DNA of 64,000 nucleotides, taken from the NCBI GenBank assembly GCA_019459485.1, contig JAIBEZ010000099.1, positions 62,001 to 126,000 of the forward strand. The letters run 5' to 3'. The stretch's first letter is position 1; each line of letters begins with the position of its first letter. The notes under the pieces are model-generated. The model worked only from the letters and a program-made list of their open reading frames with translations. It was not told where the DNA came from and ran no database searches. The stretch is from Prolixibacteraceae bacterium. Lineage in GTDB: Bacteria > Bacteroidota > Bacteroidia > Bacteroidales > Prolixibacteraceae. Position numbers and translations under genes: made by a program. Shown here one piece after another: positions 27,174 through 36,986 of this stretch.

Positions 27174-28043
27174 ATGAATCTTTGGGACGAAATAAAAGAA
27201 TCATTCAGGGAAGGATCGGCCTTAACCCGACTTATTTACATTAATCTGGGTGTATTTTTACTGATCCGTATTGTCAATGTTATTTTTTTTCTGGCTGAAG
27301 CTCATTTCCCTTTTCTTGACTGGCTGGCTCTTCCGGCAGATTTTGCTACGCTTGCAAGCAGACCCTGGACGCTGATCACTTATATGTTTCTCCATTTCGA
27401 TTTTCTTCACATCCTGTTCAACCTGCTTTGGTTGTATTGGATGGGACAGATATTTCTTGGTTATTTCGATCAGGGAAAACTAATTGCCATTTACCTTCTT
27501 GGAGGTATATTCGGAGGTTTGTTTTATGTTTTAGGGTACAACTCGTTTCCGGTTTTCGCAGAAATGGTGGCTGATTCAAGGCTTCTGGGTGCGTCAGCTT
27601 CTGTAATTGCAATTATTACTGCATTGGCCATGCATGCTCCCAATCACGCCATCCACCTCCTGTTTATCGGGCCGGTGAAGATGAAATACATTGCACTCTT
27701 TTCTGTGTTGATGTATGTAATTGGCATTTCATCGAGCAATGCAGGAGGCAACCTGGCTCATTTGGGAGGCGCTGCGTTGGGCGTGATTTATGTGTTTCAG
27801 TTGCGGAGAGGGATTGATCCGGCAAAAGGAGTGACCTCCTTGATGAATAGTTTGAAAAAGCAATTCGCCCCAAAACCGAAAGTTAAAATAACTTACCGGA
27901 AACCTGAAAACGATATTGAATACAACCGCAAAAGGAATCTGGATCAGGCCCGGATGAATGAAATTCTGGAAAAAATCAGCAAATCAGGCTATGGTTCTCT
28001 CACCAAAGAGGAAAAAGAAATCTTATTCAGGATGGGGAATTAG
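27174..28043 (+). CDS. Rhomboid intramembrane serine protease (second of two)
   Basis: This 289-aa paralogue has the catalytic Ser in LLGASASVIAI and His in NLAHLGGAALG, with the family FLHFDFLHILFNLLWLYWMG signature. It extends beyond the membrane core into a basic cytoplasmic tail of about 80 residues. It lies 2 nt after the first rhomboid, and its last 17 nt overlap the converging YihY gene. The divergent N-terminus and tail suggest a different substrate set from its neighbour. Confidence 0.94.
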   Translation: MNLWDEIKESFREGSALTRLIYINLGVFLLIRIVNVIFFLAEAHFPFLDWLALPADFATLASRPWTLITYMFLHFDFLHILFNLLWLYWMGQIFLGYFDQGKLIAIYLLGGIFGGLFYVLGYNSFPVFAEMVADSRLLGASASVIAIITALAMHAPNHAIHLLFIGPVKMKYIALFSVLMYVIGISSSNAGGNLAHLGGAALGVIYVFQLRRGIDPAKGVTSLMNSLKKQFAPKPKVKITYRKPENDIEYNRKRNLDQARMNEILEKISKSGYGSLTKEEKEILFRMGN

Positions 28044-28986
28044 AGTGATGCTTCTGCAAAGTATCTCTCTTCGAGTGTTTTACTGCTTCGTTAATGCTTG
28101 CATTTAATTCAAACCCGATTAAAAGGATCAGTGAAAGAAAATACATCAGAAGCATAATTACCAGTAAAGTTCCTATTGATCCGTACAACTTGTTGTATTG
28201 TCCGAAGCGGTTAATATAGTATGAAAATCCGATAAATGTGATAATAATCAAAACTGTGGAAAGAGTACTTCCTGCAGAGATAAACCGCCACCTGGTTTTT
28301 TTTGCAGGAGCCAGATAGTAAAGGAATGAATTGGCCATAAAGAACAAAAACAATATCACCAGCCATTTCCCAATAATCAAGGTATAAATGGTAAAATTAT
28401 CCCGCAGATAACCATTGGCAACCATATAGTTTATAAAGTGCTGTCCGAAAGTGATTAAGCCGATCGCGAGGGTAATTAATACTGAAAGAATCACAAGTAA
28501 TAACAGCGCAATAATGTACTGTCCTATCCAGGTTCGGCGTTCAAATGTATGTAGCGATGCATCAAATGCGCTCATCATCGACGATAATCCACTGGTTGAA
28601 AAAATGAGCGCCATAAAAAAACCAATTGAAAGTAAATCACCGCGCTGCTGTGTAAGAATATCCTGAACTGTTTCTTCGATGGCTAAAAAGGCAGTCTCCG
28701 GCACTACGTCTTTGATAAGCAAAAACAATTCGACCTGAAAATTATCAATCGGGATGTATGGGATGAGTGTAAAAAGGAAAATAATGGCCGGGAACAATGC
28801 CATAAAAAAGCTGAATGTAATAGCAGAAGCACGTGTTGTAAGCGAGCCATCGACTATACTGCGCCAGAAAAATACCATCACATCATAAAGAGGCATTTCG
28901 TCAAACCCTGGTAAGATTAATTTTTTTGCCTTTTCCAGAATTCGTTCCCATAGGCCAATTAGCTTCTTTTTGATTCTTTCAGGCAT
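28027..28986 (-). CDS. YihY/BrkB family inner-membrane protein
   Basis: This 319-aa protein belongs to the YihY/UPF0761 family (historically confused with RNase BN). It has about six membrane helices, beginning after a soluble N-terminal segment with SLTTRASAITFSFFMALFPA, the conserved family core. Function is not established; transport or envelope roles have been suggested. Its start codon overlaps the stop of the DUF4783 gene by one base, so the two are translationally coupled. Confidence 0.9.
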   Translation of the reverse strand: MPERIKKKLIGLWERILEKAKKLILPGFDEMPLYDVMVFFWRSIVDGSLTTRASAITFSFFMALFPAIIFLFTLIPYIPIDNFQVELFLLIKDVVPETAFLAIEETVQDILTQQRGDLLSIGFFMALIFSTSGLSSMMSAFDASLHTFERRTWIGQYIIALLLLVILSVLITLAIGLITFGQHFINYMVANGYLRDNFTIYTLIIGKWLVILFLFFMANSFLYYLAPAKKTRWRFISAGSTLSTVLIIITFIGFSYYINRFGQYNKLYGSIGTLLVIMLLMYFLSLILLIGFELNASINEAVKHSKRDTLQKHHSNSPS

Positions 28987-29381
28987 TAATCCTGTTTTTC
29001 AATTCGTAATTGATGGATGTAGGAGTTATTGTCTTTGTTTTTCAACAAAAAATATACCCGGAAAGTACCGGTATTGGTGATTAAGCTTCCAATTGCATAA
29101 CGTGCGCCGTCTTTTCCTCCCTGATGAATAATACTGAATTGTTTGGGTTTGTTGGCCTTGAAAAATTCTGCTACAATTTGTTGAGCCTGAGATTTACTGA
29201 AAACATCGTCATGCGATTGAACCACCAACTCAACATTCTGATTAAAATAGCTTGCCAGCGTTACGTCATTGCCACTCTGTATGCTCAAAACAATCTCGTC
29301 GGGAATTTGTGAAAACGACTGTGAAACAGTTGCAAACAGACCAAAAAATAACAATACCAGCTTAAATTTTAAATTCTTCAT
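28986..29381 (-). CDS. DUF4783 exported protein
   Basis: This 131-aa protein has a signal peptide (1-25, cleaved near SFSQIP) and a small cystatin/NTF2-like fold of the DUF4783 family (IHQGGKDGARYAIGSL). It is restricted to Bacteroidota and of unknown role. It is the first gene of a two-gene unit with the YihY gene. Confidence 0.85.
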   Translation of the reverse strand: MKNLKFKLVLLFFGLFATVSQSFSQIPDEIVLSIQSGNDVTLASYFNQNVELVVQSHDDVFSKSQAQQIVAEFFKANKPKQFSIIHQGGKDGARYAIGSLITNTGTFRVYFLLKNKDNNSYIHQLRIEKQD

Positions 29382-29625
29382 TTTAGAAATTTTTGTTCAG
29401 ACTTCTTTCAGCGAGAAACATTACCAAAAACCGTGCAATTTTTTCACTCAAAAATATTTGAGTTGTTAATTTGCTTATCTGTGTGTTCTTGTGGAACTCC
29501 ATGCCAGGTGATTTCCACTTCGGACAATATTATCATTCTATTTTTATGCCGTCAACTTTAAAATGATTATCAATGGCATGTTCGTTTCATTAAACAAATA
29601 CCTTTGCAAAAGTAACATATTTCAA

Positions 29626-30099
29626 ATGAAAATCAGCCTTATTGTAATTGGAAAAACAGACGAAGCCTATCTCCAAAAAGGATTGGAAATATTTTTAAAG
29701 CGGATACCTCATTATGTTCCGTTTGAAATGAAGGTGATTCCGGATATTAAAAATGCCAAAAACCTGAGCGGGGAACAACAAAAAGACAAAGAAGGAGAAC
29801 TGATTTTACAGCAAATCCTTCCATCCGACGAATTGCTCCTGCTCGATGAAAATGGACTTGAGGCTTCATCCGTTGATTTTGCACGGTTTTTGGAGAAAAA
29901 AATGCTTTCAGGAATAAAACGCATGGTATTCGTAATTGGGGGTCCTTATGGATTTTCAGGAAATGTTTATTCAAGGGCAATCGGGAAAGTAAGTTTGTCA
30001 AAAATGACTTTTTCGCATCAAATGGTCAGGCTGATTTTTGCGGAACAATTGTACCGCGCTTTTACCATTCTAAAGGGAGAACCGTACCATCATCAATAA
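29626..30099 (+). CDS. rlmH: 23S rRNA (pseudouridine1915-N3)-methyltransferase RlmH
   Basis: This 157-aa SPOUT enzyme methylates N3 of pseudouridine 1915 in helix 69 of 23S rRNA. It has the trefoil-knot SAM site (VFVIGGPYGFSG) and the canonical C-terminus (FAEQLYRAFTILKGEPYHH). The ATG at 29626 (MKISLIVIGKTDE) is the family start; the open frame upstream to 29563 is not conserved. Confidence 0.97.
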   Translation: MKISLIVIGKTDEAYLQKGLEIFLKRIPHYVPFEMKVIPDIKNAKNLSGEQQKDKEGELILQQILPSDELLLLDENGLEASSVDFARFLEKKMLSGIKRMVFVIGGPYGFSGNVYSRAIGKVSLSKMTFSHQMVRLIFAEQLYRAFTILKGEPYHHQ

Positions 30100-30151
30100 A
30101 TTTAATCCGGCTAAATTCTGGATTGAAACGTTAATTTAATTATTTTGTGGC

Positions 30152-33100
30152 ATGTATGATTTCCGAAAATATTTATTCCCCGTACTTTCGATTCTGTTCT
30201 TTGTGTTGGCATCCATTCAGGAACAACAGACTTTAAAGCATCAGCCCGAAAAAAAACTTATTCAGGCTTTTCAGCATACTTTGCACAGGCAGGAACTGGA
30301 GCTTTCGGAATACCTGAACATTGCAGCGAAGAGAATAAACGACAACCCGACTTCTGAGAATTATGCCACCATTTTCTCAGACTTAAATGAGTTGTTTGAA
30401 AAAGAAGGGCTTGGGTTTGTCATTTTTCAAAATCAGAAAATGGTTTACTGGTCGAGCAACCATCTTTCTTTTCCAAATTTGCAATCGAAATTTTCGGGTG
30501 AAAACGGATTGGTGATTTTGCCAAACGGGATTTTCGAGGCCCGGAAAAGAGTGGTGGGAGATTTCCAGCTGATGGGACTGATCCATATCAAAAACAATTA
30601 TTCCTACGAAAACCAATTTCTGATAAATAGCTTTATTGCGCCTTTCGAATTACCAGCCAATTTTAATATTACTGCCGAAAAAGGTAAAAGTTCATACGAG
30701 ATAAGGGATCTGACCAATCAATATCTTTTTTCGGTGATGCCAACCGGCAAATTATTGGCAAATGCATCGCAACTCTACTTTTCGGCTTTATTGTATTTGC
30801 TTGGTTTGTTATTCCTGCTTCTGGCGCTGTACCGGAAAATCGACGATTACCGTGAAGAGAACTTTGTGTCAAAAATGCTGCTGTTAATGGTGGTTCTTTT
30901 CGTGATTTACTGGATTCATATCATTTTCGGAATACCAGACATACTGAACCATCTGGAGATTTTTGGCCCCAAATATTACGCGATATCAACATGGCTTCCG
31001 TCGTTGGGCGACTTTTTCCTGATTACCGTATTGTTCTTTTTCTGGAGCCTGGTGTTTGTCAGGGAATTCTCGTTACACGGCAAATCAGGAAAACAAATGA
31101 TCATTCCTTCATTTGTATTTGCCGGTTCGCTTTATCAGATAGTGGGCCTTCTGATTGGAAATTTGATAGGAAACAGCAACATTACGTATAAATTAAACCG
31201 GATTACCGATATCGACCTTATCAGTATAAGCAGCTATCTGGCCATTGCAATGTTGCTTTTTTCTGTTTTCCTGATCAACCTGAAAATTATTGACAGATCG
31301 GAGAACCTTATCAACAAGAAGTACTTCCGGAATTTTCATTTGTTTGCGTTGCCGGTTTCTATTTTGTTGTGCATCATTATTAATACCGGCGAATTATATC
31401 TTTTGACATTGTTTTTTGCTGTCAATTTGCTTCAAAGTCAGGTAAAGAAAATGCATATTCCAAAATTTTCGCTTTCGTACGCCATTTTGTTTATCTCGTT
31501 ATTTTCAATTACAACTTTGGGAGTTGTTTATAAAACCATTGAAAAACGGGATGTTCAGATACAAAAGCTGATGGCAGTGAATTTAAGTTCGGAACAGGAT
31601 CCAGTCGCTGAAATATTTCTGGACAATATGCAGCATCAATTCAATATCGATTCGATTATTCCAAGTTTGCTTATTCCTCCATACAAGGAGTTGGAAAGCT
31701 ATCTCAATCGATATTATTTCGATGGTTATTTCAGAAAATTTGATATTCAGTTTTGGTTTTGTACCGGTAGCGATAGTGTAATTATTCATCCTGAAAACGT
31801 TTCAGAACCATGTTTTCCATTTTTTGAAAAAATGATCAAAACGTCAGGAATTGCAATTCCGGGGAGCAGCTTTTATTTCATGGATAATATGAACGGAAGG
31901 GTTTCTTATATGGGGAGACTTCATTATCCCTTGGTTGACGATCCGGACGGAATATCGGTTTACATTGAACTGAATTCGAAAACTATTTCGGAAGGCATTG
32001 GATTCCCGGAATTGCTCATGGACCGGACTTTGATCAAGCCATTCAGGTACAAATACCTTTCGTACGCCAAATATTTCGACGAAGAGCTTGTGAACAAGTC
32101 GGGAGAATACGACTACAATTCATATTATCAGGCATACAATCTTGAAAATTTTAATTCCGAATTCGAGTTCAAACATTGGGATGGCTACGACCACGTTATC
32201 TACAACTACGATGAAATTAACCATATTATCGTCAGCAAACGGTCGGTTCGGTTGGTCGATTACCTTATATCATTTCCGTACATTTTTGTTTTCTTCTTTG
32301 TATTTGTTTTGTTTGTTTCTATGGTGGGCAATCCAACCTTCAGGAAACTGATGATCCCAAGGGATTTGCGCTTCAGGATTCAGGCAGCGATCATTTCGGT
32401 AGTTTTGATTTCCTTGATTTTCGTTGCTGCCGGAACCATTTATTACAACCTTCAGGAATACAAAATCAGGCACCAAACCGATCTTCAGGAAAAAATGTCG
32501 TCCATTTCTGTTGAAATCGACAATATGCTTGGAAATGTAAATTCAATTACTCCTGAACTTCAGCAGTTGCTTTTTATCGAATTGTATAAATTATCCAATA
32601 TTTTCAAGACCGATATCAATATTTACGATGTTAACGGCGAGCTGCTTGCCACCTCGCGACCCGAAATATTTCGCAAAGGAATTACTTCCGAAAGGATAAA
32701 TGCAAAAGCTTTTTATGAATTGTCGGAAAAGTATCAGCAAAACTATTTTCAGCCCGAAAAAATCGGAAACCTCTCATACCTGTCGGCCTACGAACCAATT
32801 ATGAACAACCGGGGCGATTATCAGGCTTACCTGAATCTGCCTTATTTTACCAGAGAGGATGAATTAAAACAGGGAATTTCTACTTTCGTGGTAGCGTTCA
32901 TCAACCTGTACCTAATTTTATTTCTGGCCAGTGTGATCGTGGCGGTAATATTGTCAAACAAAATCACCTTGCCATTGAGCCTGATCCGTGAAAAGTTAAA
33001 AGGTATTCAACTTGGGAAAAAGAACGAGCAGATTAATTATGAGGCCGAAGACGAAATTGGAGCGCTGGTAAAGGAATACAACCACAAAGTTGACGAACTG

Positions 33101-33823
33101 GCCGAAAGTGCCGAATTGCTGGCCAGATCGGAACGTGAATCGGCCTGGCGCGAAATGGCCAAACAGGTTGCCCACGAAATTAAAAATCCGCTTACCCCAA
33201 TGAAGCTGAACATTCAGTATTTGCAGCGGGCCAAAGCGGAAGGCAGGGAGCATTACGATGACTTTTTTGAGCGCGTAACAAAAAACCTGATAGAACAAAT
33301 TGATACACTTTCCGGAATTGCAACGGAGTTTTCAAATTTTGCCCAAATCCCGAAAGCGAAGAATGAAGTTTTCGACCTTCTTGAAGTGCTTCAGAATGTA
33401 TGCGACCTTTTCGAACCCAACGAAAACCTTCGTTTTTCATTTGAGATGAACAACCTGAAAGAGGTTCGTATTTTTGCTGACAAAGAACAACTTTCAAGGG
33501 CGTTTCTTAACCTGATAAAAAACTCCATTCAGGCGATTCCGACAGATAAAAATGGGGAAATACGCATTGCGGTTAAAAAAGATGAAACGGTTGCACTTAT
33601 TGCCATCAGCGACAACGGATCAGGAATTAGCGAAGAAGCGATTGGACACATGTTCGAGCCCAATTTCACTACAAAAACCAGTGGGATGGGACTTGGGCTA
33701 TCGATCGTGAGAAATATTGTCAATAATTTTGGCGGGAAAGTATGGTACGAAACAGAAATGGAGAAGGGGACCACCTTTTACATTGAAATTCCCGTATTCA
33801 AAAATGGAAAAATCAAGAATTAA
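30152..33823 (+). CDS. Large NtrY-like sensor histidine kinase
   Basis: This 1223-aa membrane protein has one N-terminal helix, a sensory segment, a cluster of about six to seven membrane helices (residues 205-430), a large extracytoplasmic region (450-705), further helices near 710-770, a second external domain, a last helix near 920 and then HAMP. The kinase core is complete: the phosphoacceptor is His1008 in QVAHEIKNPLTP, the N box is NLIKNSIQAIP, and the G boxes are DNGSGIS and GMGLGLSIV. The HEIKNPLTP form is typical of NtrY. No response regulator gene is adjacent. An aldo/keto reductase gene follows after 5 nt. Confidence 0.92.
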   Translation: MYDFRKYLFPVLSILFFVLASIQEQQTLKHQPEKKLIQAFQHTLHRQELELSEYLNIAAKRINDNPTSENYATIFSDLNELFEKEGLGFVIFQNQKMVYWSSNHLSFPNLQSKFSGENGLVILPNGIFEARKRVVGDFQLMGLIHIKNNYSYENQFLINSFIAPFELPANFNITAEKGKSSYEIRDLTNQYLFSVMPTGKLLANASQLYFSALLYLLGLLFLLLALYRKIDDYREENFVSKMLLLMVVLFVIYWIHIIFGIPDILNHLEIFGPKYYAISTWLPSLGDFFLITVLFFFWSLVFVREFSLHGKSGKQMIIPSFVFAGSLYQIVGLLIGNLIGNSNITYKLNRITDIDLISISSYLAIAMLLFSVFLINLKIIDRSENLINKKYFRNFHLFALPVSILLCIIINTGELYLLTLFFAVNLLQSQVKKMHIPKFSLSYAILFISLFSITTLGVVYKTIEKRDVQIQKLMAVNLSSEQDPVAEIFLDNMQHQFNIDSIIPSLLIPPYKELESYLNRYYFDGYFRKFDIQFWFCTGSDSVIIHPENVSEPCFPFFEKMIKTSGIAIPGSSFYFMDNMNGRVSYMGRLHYPLVDDPDGISVYIELNSKTISEGIGFPELLMDRTLIKPFRYKYLSYAKYFDEELVNKSGEYDYNSYYQAYNLENFNSEFEFKHWDGYDHVIYNYDEINHIIVSKRSVRLVDYLISFPYIFVFFFVFVLFVSMVGNPTFRKLMIPRDLRFRIQAAIISVVLISLIFVAAGTIYYNLQEYKIRHQTDLQEKMSSISVEIDNMLGNVNSITPELQQLLFIELYKLSNIFKTDINIYDVNGELLATSRPEIFRKGITSERINAKAFYELSEKYQQNYFQPEKIGNLSYLSAYEPIMNNRGDYQAYLNLPYFTREDELKQGISTFVVAFINLYLILFLASVIVAVILSNKITLPLSLIREKLKGIQLGKKNEQINYEAEDEIGALVKEYNHKVDELAESAELLARSERESAWREMAKQVAHEIKNPLTPMKLNIQYLQRAKAEGREHYDDFFERVTKNLIEQIDTLSGIATEFSNFAQIPKAKNEVFDLLEVLQNVCDLFEPNENLRFSFEMNNLKEVRIFADKEQLSRAFLNLIKNSIQAIPTDKNGEIRIAVKKDETVALIAISDNGSGISEEAIGHMFEPNFTTKTSGMGLGLSIVRNIVNNFGGKVWYETEMEKGTTFYIEIPVFKNGKIKN

Positions 33824-33828
33824 AAATT

Positions 33829-34824
33829 ATGGAATACAGAAAATTGGGACAATCAGATTTAAATTTATCAGTGGTTACTTTTGGAGCCTGGGCCGCCGGA
33901 GGCTGGATGTGGGGAGGAACTGAACGAAAAGAATCAGTAAAAGCAATACAGGCTTCCTACGATTGCGGAGTGACCTCCATCGATACTGCTCCGGCCTACG
34001 GACAGGGAACAAGTGAAGAAATTGTCGGCGAAGCTATAAAAGGCATTCCGCGCGATAAGGTTCAGATCCTGACAAAATTCGGCCTGGGCTGGAGCGGAAC
34101 CAAGGGAGAATTCTTCTTCCATAGCAAAAACAATGAAGGCAAACCGATTGAAATCTACAGATACGCCGGTAAGGAAAGTATAATCAGAGAATGTGAAAAC
34201 AGTTTGCGGCTGCTTGGAACCGATTACATTGATCTTTACCAGATTCACTGGGCCGATCCGACAACACCTGTTCAGGAAACAATGGAAGCTGTTGCCCAAT
34301 TGATAAAGGAAGGAAAAGTGCGCTATGCCGGCGTTTGCAATTACGATGTGTCGCTGATGAAAGAAGCTGCAAATTATATCGATCTGGTTTCAGACCAGGT
34401 TTCATACAGCATGCTCAACCGGGGAATCGAACAGGAACTCGTACCTTATCTGATCGAAAACAATCAATCGGTGCTTGCCTACAGCCCATTGCAGCGCGGT
34501 GTACTTACCGGAAAATTAAAACCGGGACATCAGTTTGCCGAAGGTGATACACGGGCCGATTTGCCTTATTATTCGGATGAAAATATACTGCTGACCAATG
34601 CTTTTCTTGAAAAAATTAAACCGCTGGCGGATGGCAAGAATGCAACATTAAGCCAGTTGGTAATACAAAGGACAATCAGCCAACCCGGAATTACAATCGC
34701 ATTGGTTGGCGCCAGAAATGCAGAGCAGGCCATTCAGAATGCAAAAGCAGCCGAACTGAAATTAAGTGCTGAAGAAATTAGCTTTATAAACGACGAGCTT
34801 AACAAGTTGAAACTGAAACTTTAA
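33829..34824 (+). CDS. Aldo/keto reductase
   Basis: This 331-aa NAD(P)H-dependent TIM-barrel oxidoreductase carries the tetrad residues: Asp and Tyr in SIDTAPAYGQGTSEE, Lys in VQILTKFGLG and His in YQIHWADP. Its layout resembles the YajO/PdxI/GSP69-like branch. It begins 5 nt after the histidine kinase gene. Substrate is unknown. Confidence 0.92.
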   Translation: MEYRKLGQSDLNLSVVTFGAWAAGGWMWGGTERKESVKAIQASYDCGVTSIDTAPAYGQGTSEEIVGEAIKGIPRDKVQILTKFGLGWSGTKGEFFFHSKNNEGKPIEIYRYAGKESIIRECENSLRLLGTDYIDLYQIHWADPTTPVQETMEAVAQLIKEGKVRYAGVCNYDVSLMKEAANYIDLVSDQVSYSMLNRGIEQELVPYLIENNQSVLAYSPLQRGVLTGKLKPGHQFAEGDTRADLPYYSDENILLTNAFLEKIKPLADGKNATLSQLVIQRTISQPGITIALVGARNAEQAIQNAKAAELKLSAEEISFINDELNKLKLKL

Positions 34825-34827
34825 TCG

Positions 34828-34863
34828 AAATGGGACAATCGGCTTACCGGTTGTCCCATTTTT
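34828..34863. terminator. Bidirectional terminator between converging genes
   Basis: AAATGGGACAA (34828-34838) pairs perfectly with TTGTCCCATTT (34851-34861), with T-runs usable on both strands. The hairpin contains the stop codon and last codons of the minus-strand gene. Confidence 0.85.
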
Positions 34864-35503
34864 GCCGGTCGAACGATTCGTTTATGGAGTAATCAATTCT
34901 GGTATCGCCAACGCAATCCTGCAGAATATTCAGCGCCCTGAAATTGATGATGATTTGCTCCGCCTGTTTGTAGGTTAAGTGAGCAATGCGGGCGAATTTG
35001 CTGACAGAAATTTTTTCGTGGTTTTCGAGATAATCGAGCAGGATTTTCTCGCCTTCAGAATAATTAATCAGGATTCCGTCCGTACTTTTCTGCTTCTTCC
35101 AAACTTCAAGCATCACTTTGCTGGCCAACCGGTTTTCGTCATCTTTCCTGAAGTAGGCCCACCAATTGCCATTTTCGTCGGCAGCAAAATGAGGTTTGTC
35201 CGGACTTGGCTTTATCATCACTTCCAGCACCGTTTTCCCATCGATGAAATGTTGCTTCGTGGTAAAGTCGATCATCGGCTTCGAATAAATGCGGGCTGCA
35301 GCTTCCACCATGTAATATTCCTCTTCCGACCGCACACCGGCAATGTTTCCGTTGTCTTTTACACCAATGAGCAGCCTTCCGCCATCGGTATTGGCAAAAG
35401 CCACCAACGACCGCGCAATCTTCCTGGAGTCGCTGATGCAGTATTTAAAATCCTGCGTCTGATGTTCGCCTTGCTGGATAAGATTTATTAAGTATTTGCT
35501 CAC
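34844..35503 (-). CDS. AlbA_2/Schlafen-like putative DNA-binding protein
   Basis: This 219-aa protein matches the AlbA_2 (divergent AAA-4, Schlafen-like) domain: GEHQTQDFKYCISDSRKIARS, then AFANTDGGRLLIGVKDNGN, followed by a stretch with PDKPHFAADENGNWWAYFR. The C-terminal third looks like a winged helix (ISVSKFARIAHLTYKQAEQIIINF). Members are often transcriptional regulators or nucleic-acid-binding proteins. It is a single gene ending inside a bidirectional terminator. Confidence 0.8.
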   Translation of the reverse strand: MSKYLINLIQQGEHQTQDFKYCISDSRKIARSLVAFANTDGGRLLIGVKDNGNIAGVRSEEEYYMVEAAARIYSKPMIDFTTKQHFIDGKTVLEVMIKPSPDKPHFAADENGNWWAYFRKDDENRLASKVMLEVWKKQKSTDGILINYSEGEKILLDYLENHEKISVSKFARIAHLTYKQAEQIIINFRALNILQDCVGDTRIDYSINESFDRQKWDNR

Positions 35504-35577
35504 GACAAATTGTTTCCTGATTTCGAGATCATGTTATTAACTGAAATTTTTTCACTTTCTCGTATTCTCCGTTTTTT

Positions 35578-36459
35578 CTACACTTCAATTCCAAAGAAGA
35601 TCCTTACCACATAACCTAAACCGAAGGAAATGAGGCCGACGACAGTGCTTAAAACGACCATTTCGGTGAATCGTTTTCGGAAAGGCTGATCGTTGGCTAC
35701 GGAAATATAATAGGTAAACAGAAATACAATCAGGATTGAGTCGAACAGCGCAACCAGCAAGGCAACAAACACGGAAGTGAAAATCAGGAAAGGCGCAACC
35801 AGAAAGATTACTGCAATTACATATGCAATCCCTGTAAATACCGCCGATTTAATGGCCATGTCGTTTTTGCCTTCTGCCTTGTTCGACAAATATTCAGATG
35901 ACGACATTGACAAAGCGCCTGCTATCCCTGTAATTATTCCGGCTAAAGCGACCAGTTTTGTATTTTGAAGCGCGAATGTCAATCCGGCCAGTGTTCCCAG
36001 AATTTCTACCAAAGCATCGTTAAGGCCAAGCACAATCGAACCCATGTATTTCAGATGTTCTTCCCGAATCAGCCCAATCAACTCTTGTTCATGTTGATTT
36101 TCATCTTCAGCAACGGTCAGCGCTTCGGGTACTTCTGTGGCAATCAAAGCATAATTGACTTGCGCTTTTTCCTCGCCTTTCTCCAACAATTTCAGTCCAA
36201 AAGTTAAACCGAAAATTTTCGCAATCCAGTAATATTTTCTGATTTCCCACTGGCTGGGCGAAACTTCCTTATTGGTATAAGCCGACCAGATTTTGTAATG
36301 TTTCAGTTCATCAGCAGCAATTCGGGTCAGCACTTTTTTGTTTTCAGGATCGCGGGTTTGATTTGCCAGTTTGGTATAAATGTGGTATTCGGTAATCTCT
36401 TCCCGCTGTGCGAAAATCAACTGCCTGCGAGTTTCCGGAGAAATGGGTTTTTTAATCAT
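35578..36459 (-). CDS. Ferritin-like/VIT1-CCC1 fusion, predicted Fe/Mn transporter
   Basis: This 293-aa protein joins an N-terminal ferritin/rubrerythrin-like four-helix domain (residues 1-140) to a five-helix VIT1/CCC1 membrane domain (145-293). The N-terminal part has metal ligands in QREEITEYHIY, AADELKHYKIW and EDENQHEQEL. The membrane part has the family signature LGLNDALVEILGTLAGL and MSSSEYLSNKAEGK. VIT1/CCC1 proteins move Fe2+ or Mn2+ out of the cytoplasm; this fused form is the membrane-bound ferritin (MbfA-like) type that exports iron. It is a single gene. Confidence 0.9.
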   Translation of the reverse strand: MIKKPISPETRRQLIFAQREEITEYHIYTKLANQTRDPENKKVLTRIAADELKHYKIWSAYTNKEVSPSQWEIRKYYWIAKIFGLTFGLKLLEKGEEKAQVNYALIATEVPEALTVAEDENQHEQELIGLIREEHLKYMGSIVLGLNDALVEILGTLAGLTFALQNTKLVALAGIITGIAGALSMSSSEYLSNKAEGKNDMAIKSAVFTGIAYVIAVIFLVAPFLIFTSVFVALLVALFDSILIVFLFTYYISVANDQPFRKRFTEMVVLSTVVGLISFGLGYVVRIFFGIEV

Positions 36460-36536
36460 ATCTAAAATTGACTGAAGGATTGAAATACATGAGTGGGCTG
36501 TGATCTAAGTTACTGAAAACTGCGACTGAACACTTT

Positions 36537-36986
36537 TCATTCTTTCATCCATTCGTACATCTGATAATGTTCGGCGGTCATTCCCAAATGTTCGTAAACG
36601 CCGTGAGCCGAAGTGTTGGTTTTGTCGGCATATAAACGAATACCCCGCAAATTGGCGTTATTAGCGACTTTCTCCTGAATGTGTTTATACAATCGGCTGA
36701 AAATACTTTTCTTTCTGAATTCAGGCCTGACATAGACCGATTGAATCCAAAGCACCGTGCCGTTTCGCCAGTCGCTCCATTCAAAGGTTGTAAGCAGCGA
36801 ACCAACTACTCTACCATCAGTTTCGGCAACGTAATAAATGCCTTTCGATGGATCTGCAAAAACGGCAGCAACACCTTTAACTACGGTGGGTTCGTGTAAT
36901 TGAAGTTGTTCCGTTTCCAAAGCCATTGCCAGTTGGAATTCAACAATACTGGCCGAATCTGTAATGTTTGCTTGTCTGATAATCAT
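36537..36986 (-). CDS. GNAT family N-acetyltransferase
   Basis: From the ATG at 36986 this is a 149-aa protein (MIIRQANITDSASIV...). The acetyl-CoA-binding motif A is VYVRPEFRKKSIFSRLYKHI, and motif B ends in ADKTNTSAHGVYEHLGM. A longer frame up to 37076 exists, but its N-terminus does not look like the family and would run into the divergent gene's promoter. Substrate is unknown. It is transcribed away from yjjX. Confidence 0.87.
   Translation of the reverse strand: MIIRQANITDSASIVEFQLAMALETEQLQLHEPTVVKGVAAVFADPSKGIYYVAETDGRVVGSLLTTFEWSDWRNGTVLWIQSVYVRPEFRKKSIFSRLYKHIQEKVANNANLRGIRLYADKTNTSAHGVYEHLGMTAEHYQMYEWMKE

Noticed and set aside
34828-34863. Operator palindrome between the aldo/keto reductase and AlbA_2 genes
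   Set aside because: It lies between converging stops and has T-runs on both sides, so a bidirectional terminator explains it.
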